From Synchiropus splendidus (taxonomy: Eukaryota; Chordata; Actinopteri; Syngnathiformes; Callionymidae): a DNA stretch of 64,000 nucleotides. Position numbers and translations under genes: made by a program. The DNA lies in NCBI RefSeq assembly GCF_027744825.2, contig NC_071334.1, positions 2,246,937-2,310,936 on the forward strand, written 5' to 3'. Below the pieces are notes generated by a model. It had not been told where the DNA came from. It did not search any database and worked only from the letters and a program-made list of their open reading frames with translations. The first letter of the stretch is position 1. Each line of letters starts with the position of its first letter. Positions 24,188-35,230 of the stretch are shown one piece after another.

Positions 24188-24517
24188 GCCGGTGTGGTAG
24201 TAGATTGGTCTTGGTCTCAAGACCACTTTTTTAGGGTCTCGAATGCATTCCCACTTGGCCTTGTCTCAGTCTCGGACTGGGCGGACTCGGGATCTCTATT
24301 CAAGACCGGCCCGAGACCAACAGAGAAAACCGTCATCATTGGTAAAAGAAGGACTCTGGCTCCTCCTGCAGCTCAGTCTGAGACTCCTTATACAGACGTG
24401 TCTTATCTCAGTCGCAACCTCCAAATGTCTTGGCCTCGTCTCGGTCCCAATGCTCCCCAGTCTTGATACTGTCTTGGTCTCGGTTGGTGTGGTCTTGTCT
24501 ACAACACTAATGACAGC
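24188..24517. mobile_element. hAT-like MITE rich in GGTCTTGGTCTC motifs
   Basis: This lies in intron 1 of gene C. The left end reads gtggtagtagattggtcttg and the right end, reversed, AGTGTTGTAGACAAGACC, giving imperfect inverted ends. The interior is full of GTCTCGGTCTTG-type motifs. This matches a common non-autonomous fish element. I did not find a clean target-site duplication. Confidence 0.5.
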
Positions 24518-25099
24518 AGCATAAAGTCTCACATTACGTGCTGCGACCCAGATCACATGGCCTTCCCAGCCCGTTACGCTTAGACCAAGCCTGCACCGAG
24601 CTTCATCAGCCATGCGATGCCTCGCGAAACAACAACTGAAAAGTGGTGTGATATAAGCAAGTCGACAGAGAGAGAGGTGTGACCCAAGACGTGCACAGAA
24701 TCAGAGCCAGTCCTGCTGCCCAGCAGGGAAACGTCTCTGACTGCGCGCTGACCTCAGCCACTGTGACGTTAAAACTCCAGCGATGACGTCACCACGCATG
24801 AAGCCCTCAATGGCATGGTCCAAAGACAAAAGTGGCAAAGGATGCGGTGCTCTTAGTCACATCCCACCGAGCGAGTGAGTGCCATGTGGCACTAAGGGAT
24901 AGAAAGTTGAAGACAAGTGGCATAAGTATTATTTTTGTGTCCAGATCGTTCACTCCTGTGTGTGTCCTTCTGTTTCTATCTTTGTGAGACCCAGAGTTTC
25001 TAATAAACTAACCCTCGTTTTAAGGGTTAAAGCTTCAAGAATAACTGTTTTAGTAAAGTGTGTGTCTGTGTGTGTGTGCGTGTGCGTGTGTGCGTGCAC

Positions 25100-25360
25100 C
25101 TGCTCTCCGGGTCTCCATCTGCAGCAGGATCCTCTTCCTTCCGTCTCTCCTTCACAGCAGAGGAAGATGTGGTGGAAACTCGGCAGCAGATGATCGTCAC
25201 TTATGAATCTTTCCACCTCTGAAGAACATCTCATCCGCCGGAGGATCCACGAGCAAAGAGCACGAAGCTGCTGCAGAGTTCTGGGAGAAGAACATGGAGG
25301 AGTGGGCGGAGTCAAGCGCACAAACATCCGGGTCACGTCCCGCCCTCACCCGGAAGCGAA
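25100..25360 (-). promoter_or_regulatory. Promoter and exon 1 of zinc-finger gene C
   Basis: Minus strand: GGGCGGGACGTGACCCGGAT, then TGCGCTTGACTCCGCCCACT and a CTCCATGTTC element. The leader ends with ATGGAGACCCGGAGAGCAG (25118-25100) and the donor GTGCACGC. It lies head to head with the gene D promoter; the two conserved blocks are about 100 bp apart. Confidence 0.65.
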
Positions 25361-25449
25361 CCTTTGCGACACGAGCAAACGTTCAAGCAAAACATCATCA
25401 TGAACCATCAAGAGCGACTGGATTGACAGCTACGTTCGGACGTTTGTAA

Positions 25450-25697
25450 ACACCCGGCGAGGGCAGGAAGTGACCCGGGCGTTTCCTTGTGCGCTTGACT
25501 CCGCCCACTCCTCCATGTTCTTCTCCAGAACTTTGCAGCGGCTTCGTGCTCTTTGCTCGTGGATCCTCCGGCGGATGAGATGTTCTTCAGAGGTGGAAAG
25601 ATTCATAAGTGACGATCATCTGCTGCCGAGTTTCCACCACATATTCCTCTGCTGTGAAGGAAGAGGATCCTGCTGCAGATGGAGACCCGCAGAGCAG
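25450..25697 (+). promoter_or_regulatory. Promoter and exon 1 of zinc-finger gene D
   Basis: Plus strand: AGGAAGTGACCCGGGCG (ETS core), the shared TGCGCTTGACTCCGCCCACT block, then CTCCATGTTC. Start ATG at 25679-25681, last coding base 25697, donor GTGCTT. The leader is the short form. It is divergent from gene C. Confidence 0.65.
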
Positions 25698-27285
25698 GTG
25701 CTTTCCCCACCGTTCCACTCGAAAGTGAACCTGAACCATGACCTCCCAACCATGAAGCCTCCAGGCTCGAACTCGTGAGGACCGTCCTCATGTTGAAACA
25801 TCACAATGAGCGGAGTTTTAGCTGTGTTTTAATGGCAACATATCCGAACAAGCAAAGATGTGAGTCAACATTTCTGTCAGAAAATTTCAGTAGGAGAGGC
25901 AACTTGAGAGTTGTGCCAAGTGTTGGCTCGAAGTGCGACGGATTCTGACCCGGAGGAAAGTCCGTTTTCTTGGATGTTAACTGAGGTCTGTGCCTCCTCC
26001 CCATCTGGTCAGGTTCAGAGCACAGGTCTGCTTGGATGTTCATCCTCAGGATCTCTGTTGTGTGAGGTGACGGGTCTGTGAAGATCATCTCCTTCTACCT
26101 TCTGACACACACACACACATACACAATTCAACAAAATTTAATAATGAAGCAACAGTTTAAACGTATTCAGTTACTGCTGCCAGGCGTTTAAAAATGTGTG
26201 ATTTAAAAAATGCTGAGAAAACCCTTCGACTTCATCAGAATGTATTATATTATTGTAACAGCTAAAGAAACGAGTGATTCATAGAACAAAAAAAAAAGCT
26301 TTATAAAGTTATTTATTTGTTTACAAACCTGAACAGGTGCAGCTCCCAACCTGAACTTATACCTGTAGTTTTTGGCGCCAGGGAGCCAAAATGCCTTTGT
26401 TCTGGTTCTTGTCCTGACCTCGGAAGCCTGCAGTGGAAAGTTGAGTCATGAGATCTGCTCCAGTCACTGAAGGCTGAGCTGTTGCTGAGCGCGTCACCGT
26501 TTATTTCGAAATGAACTTGCTCCAAACGTGTGGCGTTGGCGCCATCTAAAGGCGGGAGTCCGCTGCGCCGCGCACCACTCGCTCCAGCCTGCTGTGAGGT
26601 GCTGCTTTAATGCCGCGGAGACGCGTTCTCTCTGTCCGTCTCCGCCGCTGTCGCGAACACATCCCGGCCACGTCTCTTTGAACGGGTGGCTGTCGGTGTG
26701 AACTAGCGCAACTCCTCCACAGGACGACGCACTGCGCCCCCTGCTGCATGATTTAAAAAAGAACCTCGCGCTGCTTGTGTCGGTAATGAATGAAACAACA
26801 TTGAATTTCAGTTCCAAAGTATTAGACTCTCGACTAAAAGTGTTACATCTGAGGTGGTGTATAGTACCTAAAAGTCACGTTGATAATAATCTATTTATGA
26901 CTGCTCATATCATTGTTTTCTTTATTTAAGGACAGTTCATCGAGCTGCAGATGTTGTTATGACAGGCTGACTATCACGCCACTTCTCCTTCATGAGGCAC
27001 TGCCAGCGCACATGAAGCTTGGAGCAGAGTTTGCTTCAGCGTAACAGGCCTGGGGAGAGTGTGTGGTCTGAGACACTTCAGGCTGCTCTTTTATCTGACG
27101 GAAGAGATTTGTTGATCTCAAATCTGTTTTTGGCAGGACCTTTTTAATGACAGTTTGCTGCTGCTTATCCGGAACTTTAACTCCAAACCTCTTCTAAAGT
27201 ATCGAGCCCTTTCTTTCTCATTGACTGACTTGACTTAGTAATTACTTTTGATTGTTGAGTGACTGAGGTGTGTGTGTCCCTGCAG
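25698..27285 (+). other. Intron 1 of zinc-finger gene D
   Basis: About 1.6 kb. A CpG-rich patch at 26530-26740 contains no gene that I can support. The last 270 bp, with gagtttgcttcagcgtaacagg, are homologous to the end of gene E intron 1 (31960-32206). This shows that D and E arose by tandem duplication including intron. Confidence 0.55.
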
Positions 27286-28454
27286 GTGTCCAGCAGCTGC
27301 TGGTGATGAAAGAAGAAGAAGAAGATGCTACTGAGCAGCAGGAGTGCAGCTCCAGTCTGGATCAGGAGGGACAAGAACCTCCTCTCATTAAAGAAGAACC
27401 AGAAGAAGAAGATCTCGACCAAATCAAAGAAGAGGCCACCCAGTTCTCCCTCACTCCTGTCCAGGTGAAGAGTGAAGATGATGGAGCAACCAGCAGCTGG
27501 ACTCAACACATGAAGACAGAAGCTGATGGAGACACCTGTGGAGGAGCAGAAGCAGCCAGTGACTTGGATACACCTCTGCTCCCTGACCACCAGAGGTCGC
27601 CTTGTTCTGACTCTGACACGGATGACAGTGAGGACTGGAGAGAGGGTTCAGAGTATTCGGAGAATCCAAAGGTTCAAGTCCTTGGAAAGAAGGATGATGA
27701 GGAATCACTGACCTGCTCTGGATGTGGGAGGAAATGTTCCTCAAAGTCTGGGCTGACTCTACACTTGAAATCCTGCTGTGGACCCCTGACTTGTTCTGTT
27801 TGTGGAAAATGTTTTTTGAGGAAATGTTTTCTGAATCTTCACATGAGAATTCACACTGGAGAAACACCTTTCAGATGCTCTCACTGTGGTAAATGTTTTT
27901 CACTGAGAGGAAACCTTAAGACTCACATGAGATGTCACTCTGGAGAAAAGCCTTTCAGATGCTCTCACTGTGGCAAACGCTTTTCTCAGAACGGGAGTCT
28001 GAGGATTCACCTGACAATTCATACTGGAGAAAATCCTTTCAAATGCTCCCAGTGTGGTAAATGCTTTCCTCTGAGCCATCACCTGAAGATACACATGAGA
28101 AGTCACACTGGAGAAAAACTTTTCATATGCTCTCATTGTGGTAAAGGTTTTGCAATCAAACACAACCTGAAGACACACATGAGGAGGCACACTGGAGAAA
28201 AACCTTACATATGCTCGCAGTGTGGTAGAGGTTTCGCACTAAACAGTTCCCTGAAGATACATATGAGAAGCCACACTGGAGAAAAACCTTTCAGATGCTC
28301 TCACTGTGATAAATGTTTCTCTCAGAACAAGAAGCTTAGTACGCACCTGAGACTTCATACTGGAGAAAATCCTTTCCGATGCTCTCAGTGCGGTAAAGGT
28401 TATACACTGAAATACTCACTGACCAGACACATGAGAAGTCACACTGCAGTCTAA
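27286..28454 (+). CDS. C2H2 zinc-finger protein D, main exon (C2HC plus 8 fingers)
   Basis: The frame enters at [16 protein letters not shown] and carries the shared acidic module. A linker ([22 protein letters not shown]) follows, then a C2HC-like finger, [21 protein letters not shown], in which the last histidine is cysteine. Eight C2H2 fingers follow, ending [17 protein letters not shown] and TAA; about 395 residues with exon 1 (25679-25697). The extra glutamate in the EEEED run is shared only with gene A. Finger contact positions differ strongly from all sister genes. A weak finger remnant follows the stop. Confidence 0.93.
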
Positions 28455-29565
28455 CCTTTGTGCTGCCCTCACAGAGGCAGAACTGATGGGCTCGCTTGTG
28501 ATTTGATAGTGGAGAAAAAACGTTTGTCTGCTCTCAATCACCAGTCGCAGTTTAGAGATATTCCAAGATATTCCAGTTTAGAATTACAGGAAGAACTTTA
28601 AATGATTTTTACAATGATGTTTAATTCGTGTCTGTAACTGCATTTTGTTGATATAAGAGCTGAAAGGTGGTTAAGTGAAAAGGGTTTCCTGGAAGTGAGC
28701 TGAATTTTCCTGTTTTGGGTTTCATGAAGCAGGATCCGCGTACCTCCATGTCAGTTACCGGGGCCATGACCTGCGACCGCGAGCTGCAGCAGAACCCTGA
28801 GTTCCTCTGTTGAAGCTGTCACGGCCCGGCTCTGTTTGGGGTTATTGACCGTGATCAGTTCTGCCGGGTCTCCTTGGTCTCCCCCACCAATCGGCAGCAG
28901 CCACCTCCTGATTTGACAAGTGTTAAAGCCCCAAATCCAGATCCAATCTGGACGGCTCTTTACTATAAGAGACACTTTTGATTTGTATATATTTTTTGTG
29001 TGTGTGTTGGTCAAAATGTATGTTGTTATTCGATATCTGTGATTATTTGTTTTTGTTTTATTGTGTAAAAATTTTGTGACGTTTTCTTGATTCAATAACT
29101 TGAAAAACCACAAGCTCCACCTTCTTGATATTTTCCTATTACTGAGGAAGGGACGTAACAAAGCGCAGATACAAAGCGCATGAATCCTCGTCAGGTGAGT
29201 TTGATCGTCACCACTGTGACGTGCAGGAAACGGTGTTTTAGATCCTCTGGTCTTCCGTGTCACGTGCTGTCTGCCCAGGGGGCGGGACGAAGATGGAGGG
29301 ACCAATAGGGGGAAAAGACTAAACAGTCGAGCTCTCATTGGACGGTCGCGTTTTACATTTCATTTTCGGTTTCTGGGAATCAGGATATGTTACTCATGAT
29401 CATATTCATCAAGTATCTGCTCTTGAATCAACTGCTTTATAATTCTTGGGCTTATGGAAGATTGACTCCAACAGACGCAGTGATCATGGCTGAGGTCACC
29501 TCAGTTTGGTCCAGCATGAGAGGTGTGTGTTTGACAAGGATAGTGTGGGAAAGATGCCTGGATGG
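28455..29565. other. Gene-poor spacer after D; isolated CCAAT/GC-box patch
   Basis: No supported gene. At 29277-29355 a GC box (ggggcgggac) and two CCAAT-type motifs (ccaatag, attgg) cluster. Upstream, at about 29193, a good donor (gtcag/gtgagt) is present. This could be a promoter of something not visible, or chance. Confidence 0.35.
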
Positions 29566-30035
29566 AAGAGTGAGTCATGAAAGGCAGGAACCACCTGGTA
29601 CAGGACCAAGGAGGAACCCAGGAGACATCCAACCCAGAACCGGTCCAAACAGCTTGAGCTGAGTCTGAGTTTGTGGGGACCAACATCTACCTTCCCCCAA
29701 GTGAAGGAATGTGGAAGATAAGGAACCTCTGGGACAGCGATGGGTCAGGAGGAGGAATGATGGAGCCAGGCAGAGATGGGACCAGCCAGTCCACCAGCAG
29801 AAGCAAGCCAATCAGAGGAGAGGACCGGATCACCTGTTTACAGTTTTCCACTCAAAAAAGTCCAGGAAATGGGCAACAACAAGAGGAGAGATAGTCTTGG
29901 TCACTCTACACCACTGGAGCTCAGGGTAAGTCAGGCGCAGTTGTGGAGCCAGAGCTCTGTCAGGGAATACATTCTTTTGGATTTTAACTTGTGGGTTTTT
30001 ACGCGTCATTCTCACGAGTAAACAAACACGTAGAT
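29566..30035 (+). repeat. Unclassified interspersed repeat X, copy 2
   Basis: Matches 5652-6015 in two blocks (29566-29700 and about 29885-30030) with an unrelated or very diverged middle. No ends or target duplications were identified. Confidence 0.5.
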
Positions 30036-30774
30036 GATACATTAAAGGTGTATATTCCTCCAGTTCCCAACAAGTTTTGCGTCTTTTCGGTGCGCTCAAA
30101 CACTAAAGACGAATAGTTACTTCGTTTTTAAAAAGAAAAACAAAACTCTACGTAACACGAACGCTGACTCGGCCACCAATCTTTCTTTAATGTGTTAGCT
30201 TCCCATTTAAATACACATTGCTGTTTCCACCGGAGGAGGAGGAAAACGTATTCAGTTTCGATATCATCGTTCCCAAAAGGCTGTGGCTTGAAAAAGACGA
30301 GAGATGAAGGCGCAATGTAAATTCCTCAGAATGACCCAGAGTAAATGGGAGTGAATGTACTCACCCAGTGTGTATGTTACGACGCCACCTGGCGCCTCTA
30401 TCATCAATGACACAACCGTTATCGATGTGGATGTGCTTCTCTACTGACGCGCTTTTCTCTCGTCACTGTCATTTGACTGTCGCGTATTTAAGCCGTGTCT
30501 TTGCTTCTACTCCGTCTGTCGCTATGTCCGTTTTTTATTCAAAATCACAGCATTTTTTTTCCCAGAACGCGACTGGAACTGCTGTGAACAGAACATAAGT
30601 CAGTGGAAGAAGCAGATCTGGGTGCGTCCACATTGATATGCATTTTGAATTTGTGCTGCTCGTTGCTCTTTCGGTTTCCGTCTAAACGTAATTATCAACT
30701 AGCACGAGCAAAAGTACGATCCGCTGTCGAACTTGTTCAAATTATAGTTTGTTTTTGAAGCTGCAGTTTCAAGG
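30036..30774. other. No gene seen upstream of gene E
   Basis: AT-rich spacer. Short open frames have no recognisable domain. Confidence 0.45.
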
Positions 30775-31016
30775 GTTCATTTCCGGCAGCAAGTGACCCG
30801 GATGTTTGTGCGCTTGACTCCGCCCACTCCGCCATGTTCTTCTCCAGAACTCTGCAGCGGCTTCGTGCTCTTTGCTCGTGGATCCTCCGGCGGATGAAAT
30901 GTTCTTCAGAGGTGGAAAGATTCATAAGTGACGATCATCTTCTGCCGAGTTTCCACCACATCTTCCTCTGCTGTGAAGGAAGAGGATCCTGCTGCAGATG
31001 GAGACCCGGAGAGCAG
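30775..31016 (+). promoter_or_regulatory. Promoter and exon 1 of zinc-finger gene E
   Basis: Plus strand: AAGTGACCCGGATG, then TGCGCTTGACTCCGCCCACT and CCGCCATGTTC. Start ATG at 30998-31000, last coding base 31016, donor GTACAC followed at once by (CG/CA)n. Short-form leader. No divergent partner is present. Confidence 0.65.
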
Positions 31017-32206
31017 GTACACGCGCGCGCGCACACGAACGTGAGCTACACAAATTTAAGGTATATGAGCAGTAGCAGTAGAAATAGAAGTTGATTTCAA
31101 TCTTGCTTCAAACTCAGGACCGCTCTTCCATCCCCACGTGATGGAACGGGAGCTGCGTGAGGGAAGAGCCATTCTTATCGTTTCTGCCTCCCTTTTTCTC
31201 ATTTCTTGTCCCAGACAGATTGTCATCTTTGCAGTGTTTTTCAGACGACCGGTCGCACCCAAGTGTAAGTCCCGGGACCAGTTGACATTTGAAAAATAAT
31301 GCCATTTATGACCCAGAAAATATGGCAGTTGTTCCTCAAAGAATTCCATCTTGATTTCTCGTCCCGTTAGTCAATGAAAGTGTGGATTGTTAGAAACAGT
31401 GAGAGCACAAATGATGATCCCTTTGACAATGTGAGTGAATCATTTATCTTTATGATCTTGTTGTTACACTTCTCCACACTAGTTTTCTGCAGTTCCTCAT
31501 TGTGTTTCTCTCAGTCAATACAGTACATTACATACACATTACCATCTTGCAGCCGAACTCCCAGTTTTGCAGGGAAGAGGAGGCGTGGTTTGCTTCATTC
31601 CCGGGTGAAAACAGAAGTGTTGATGTGCCATGGAGCTGTTTATTAAGTCGACCTTTCTTCCGTTGTCAGAGCAAAGCAGGCGCTGGTGCTGTTGCAGGCT
31701 TGCAATGTTTAAAATGAAATGAACCCTGTGTTCAGGAGGGGGAGGAGTTGGTTGCACAGTGCGAGATTCTGCTCCAATGTGGGGGAAACGCTGGGCAGCT
31801 CCCTTGCAAAAATAATGGTTCAAGCAATTGGTGTCTCGGATTCATTGTTTTCAGCAGCTGGATGAAGCCAGTCCACTCCACTGTTGCAATGGGAGCCACT
31901 TTTGCGACTTGGTGCCGCAGCTTCGGTTGTCATTGTTTGGTGAGGCGCCACAGGGGCTGATGCAGCAGGGTTTGCTTCAGCATAACAGGCCCGGGAGGCC
32001 ATGTGGTCTGGGTCGCAGCACGAAGTCTGACACTTCATGTTGCCGTTTATCTGACGGGAGAGACTGACAACCTTCAGTTGCAACATGGTTTCAAGATGGT
32101 TTCTCAACCACTTCTAAAGTGTCAAGCTCTTAATCGTCATTGACTGACCAAGACTTCATAAATACTTGGACTGTTCAGTGACTGAGGTGTGTGTGTGTCC
32201 CTGCAG
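31017..32206 (+). other. Intron 1 of zinc-finger gene E
   Basis: About 1.2 kb. A 65-bp block at 31803-31870 (attgttttcagcagctggatgaa) recurs at 35162-35230. The 3' part is homologous to gene D intron 1. Confidence 0.55.
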
Positions 32207-33393
32207 GTGTCCAGCAGCTGCTGGTGATGAAAGAAGAAGAAGATGCTACTGAGCAGCAGGAGTGCAGCTCCAGTCTGGATCAGGAGGGACAAGAACCTCC
32301 TCTCATTAAAGAAGAACCAGAAGAAGAAGATCTAGACCAAATCAAAGAAGAGGCCACCCAGTTCTCCCTCACTCCTGTCCAGGTGAAGAGTGAAGATGAT
32401 GGAGCAACCAGCAGCTGGACTCAACACATGAAGACAGAAGCTGATGGAGACACCTGTGGAGGAGCAGAAGCAGCCAGTGACTTGGATACACCTCTCCTCC
32501 CTGACCACCAGAGGTCGCCTTGTTCTGACTCTGACACGGATGACAGTGAGGACTGGAGAGAAACCTGTGACACTCAATCAGGTTCAAAGTCTGTGCAGAA
32601 TCCAAAGGTTCATTTCGGTGAGAAGAAAGATGATGATCCTGAATCACTTACCTGCTCTGAATGTGGGACAAAATGTTCTTCAAAGTCTGGAATAAAACGG
32701 CACCTGAAGTCCTGCAGTGGACTTTTGACTTGTTCTGTTTGTGGAAAATGTTTCAGAAGGAGACGTGATCTGAATCTTCACATGAGACGTCACCCTGGAG
32801 AAAAAGCTTTCGTCTGCTCTCACTGTGGTAAATGTTTTTCTCAGAGCAGGGACCTGAAGACTCACACAAGAACGCACACAGGAGAAAAACCCTTTGTCTG
32901 CTCTCAGTGTGGTAAACGTTTTACCCAGTGTGGACACCTAACGGCCCACTTAAGAAGTCACACGGGAGAAAAGCCTTTCAGTTGCTCTCAGTGTGGCAGA
33001 TGTTTTGCGCAGAGATGGGACCTGAAGACTCACATGAGAACTCACACAGGAGAAAAACCTTTCCAATGCTCCCAGTGTGGCAAATGTTTCGCACTGGGAT
33101 ATCAACTGACAGCCCACACAAGGATTCACACTGGAGAAAAGCCTTTCAGATGCTCTCACTGTGGTAAATGTTTTGCGCAGAGCAATTACATGTCGCTGCA
33201 TATGAGAATTCACACCGGAGAAAAACCGTTCCGGTGCTCTCTCTGTGGTAAACGTTTTTCACAGGGCAGGAACCTTCGGTCTCATCTAAAACTTCATACC
33301 GGGGAGAATCTTTTCGTCTGCTCTGTCTGTGGTAAAGGTTATACGCTGAACCACTCCCTGAAGATACACATGAGAAGTCACACTGGAGACTAA
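32207..33393 (+). CDS. C2H2 zinc-finger protein E, main exon (C2HC plus 8 fingers)
   Basis: Shared acidic module, linker ETCDTQSGSKSVQNPKVHF, C2HC-like finger CSECGTKCSSKSGIKRHLKSC, then eight C2H2 fingers ending [17 protein letters not shown] and TAA. About 401 residues with exon 1 (30998-31016). The last four fingers (LGYQLTAH, QSNYMSLH, SQGRNLRSH, TLNHSLKIH) are close to those of gene G, marking E and G as the closest pair. After the stop, CCVCGKCFSQNW of a ninth finger is still readable in frame. A plus AATAAA is at 33497-33502, about 105 bp after the stop. Confidence 0.94.
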
Positions 33394-34440
33394 ACTTTCC
33401 TGTGCTGTGTCTGTGGTAAATGTTTTTCACAGAACTGGGGCCTTATTTATCAACTGTGTGTACGCAAAAATATATGATTGAAATTTTTTTTATCAAAATA
33501 AAGAACTTGAACTCTGGTTCACGTCTCATTTCGGTCATGAAGAGCAAACAATCCAGTTGTGCTGTCATGAGCCAATAATGACCATGATCATGGTTAAGAG
33601 CATCAAAGCATGTGCAAGACATTGTATAAAACAAATATGACTAACATGAACTCGCAGCACAGGAACAGCCACTGCTCGCTGAGGAATCCCACACAACAAC
33701 TTTGTTTCTGCACCAAGTGAAAAGCTGTTTCCCTCCACCAAGTGCTCCCACATGAGAATTTTCCTGAAGTGAAAACTCGATATTCTTCGATGACGCTTTG
33801 AGGGTTGGTTGGAAACCTTTGGTTTGTTTTGGTGGTGTAGGTCCGTTTGGATTCACGATCGTTGCTAAACCTTCAGAAGGCAGGTTTTTTCAGTGACGTA
33901 TTCAACTTAGATATGGCTATTTTTAAAGGATGTAGCTTGAGCTATTGTGACTATTTCTGAATCCTACATAAAGGATTCTGGCTGTTCCTCAATACCGAAG
34001 GTCGCGGAGTTCCTCAGAACTGAGGTAGCTACGTTCCTCAATTTAACTTCCAGAGAATTGGGACAGTTCTTGCCCCACGTGAGAGTGTGCAACTCCGAGG
34101 ATTAAGGAAGGAATTGGAGCTCAGCCCAACTCAGTTCTTGACCCAGATTATTAACTCCACTACTGTCGTGAGGTGAAAGGAATTAAAATTAATAAACAGC
34201 AAAACTTTATTTTTGAAAAATAAAAAAACAAAACAAGTCACATGCCACCAATGCAGAGAGTTACTCTGAAGCCCTGCCATGTTGGATACTGGACTTTCCT
34301 CAAAATGCAAACACACTTTGATCTCATTTCTGGTCTTTAATATGTGGTTCATGAAAATCCTGTTTGCGATCCGTTCATAAGAACACAGAAGGTAACTGTT
34401 ATTTTCAACAGAATCAACAGTTGCCAAGCTCCTCTGAGCA
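33394..34440. other. 3'UTR of E, then no gene seen
   Basis: The poly(A) signal of gene E is at 33497. The rest is AT-rich without a supported gene. Confidence 0.45.
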
Positions 34441-34444
34441 GGGA

Positions 34445-34920
34445 ACTGTTCCGTGAAAAACTTTTACCACACAGAGAGCAGAGGTGTGAGTTTGCATGTG
34501 GCTCTCACAGTCCCGTTCCTTGGAAAAACAATTGAAAGGTTTTTCTCTGATGTAACTTTTCACGTGTATCTTCATGGCATTGTTCTTCTGAGAACCTTTC
34601 AGACAGTGAGAGCAGATGACAGGTTTTTCACCAGTGTGGACTCATGTGGGCAATCAGCTGACATACCTGAGTAAAACCTTTCCCACAGTGCGAGCAGCGA
34701 AATGGTTTTTCACCATGGAGAACTTTAGGGAATGGTCCTGCGTAAAACATTTACCACACTGAGAACAGACGAAAGGACTCGCCCCATGGTCACGTTGCAG
34801 GTGAGGTGAGCAGTGATTTGTGATCATCTTTCTTCCCACTCACACGAACCTTTGGATTCTTCGCAGACTTTGAGGTTGATCGGTCCTCATTGTCGTCAGC
34901 GTCACCAGTGTCCACCTCAG
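34445..34920 (-). pseudogene. C2H2 zinc-finger pseudogene 2, derived from an F-like gene
   Basis: The minus strand begins in the second linker of gene F (SAKNPKVRVSGKKDDH is conserved) and lacks the acidic module. It continues through about five broken fingers (best [15 protein letters not shown]) with frameshifts and stops. It ends next to a Tc1 fragment. It lies about 0.9 kb downstream of gene F on the same strand, so a partial tandem duplication is likely. Confidence 0.85.
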
Positions 34921-34929
34921 ATGTGTTTG

Positions 34930-35110
34930 CAAAGACACACGTAAAGAAAGATCAAAGCTTCTGGCCCTCTGTTCTGTGGTCAGATGACACAAAGATGGAG
35001 CTTTTGGGGCACAGAGATGCGGCTTTCATCCGGAGAAAGAAGAGTGATGCCTTTAAACCAAAGAACACACTCTCTACTGTTGAGGGTCTGAGTTTGCATT
35101 TTGTTGTTTA
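34930..35110 (+). pseudogene. Tc1-like transposase fragment
   Basis: The plus strand reads FWPSVLWSDDTKMELLGH, then FIRRKKSDAF and KPKNTLSTV. This is the middle of a Tc1-type DDE transposase (W-DE-K-ELFG ... RK ... NT-PTV). No inverted repeats or start are present. It abuts zinc-finger pseudogene 2. Confidence 0.75.
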
Positions 35111-35161
35111 ACCAGTTTTCGGACAATAAAAGTTGACTTGCTTCTGACATTTCAGTCATCT

Positions 35162-35230
35162 CTTGCAAAAACATTGGTTCGGGCAATTGTTGTCTCAGAC
35201 TCATTGTTTTCAGCAGCTGGATGAAACTTG
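35162..35230. repeat. Short dispersed repeat shared with gene E intron
   Basis: Similar to 31803-31870 (attgttttcagcagctggatgaa core). Family unknown. Confidence 0.5.

Noticed and set aside
25470..25778. Exon-1 frame MFFSRTLQRLRALC as the protein start of the zinc-finger genes
   Set aside because: Its phase at the donor does not fit the strong exon 2 acceptor (it would stop after seven codons), its ATG is lost in genes A and G, and its middle is not conserved in G.
26500..26820. CpG-rich patch as a separate gene promoter
   Set aside because: No associated exon or conserved motif set; lies within gene D intron 1.
27177..27590. Antisense open frames over the acidic module (for example one starting [12 protein letters not shown])
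   Set aside because: They recur antisense to every gene because the sense sequence is conserved; they have no start context or splice logic of their own.
28751..29338. 195-codon minus-strand open frame
   Set aside because: Low-complexity, no domain, no splice context; near the length expected by chance in such sequence.
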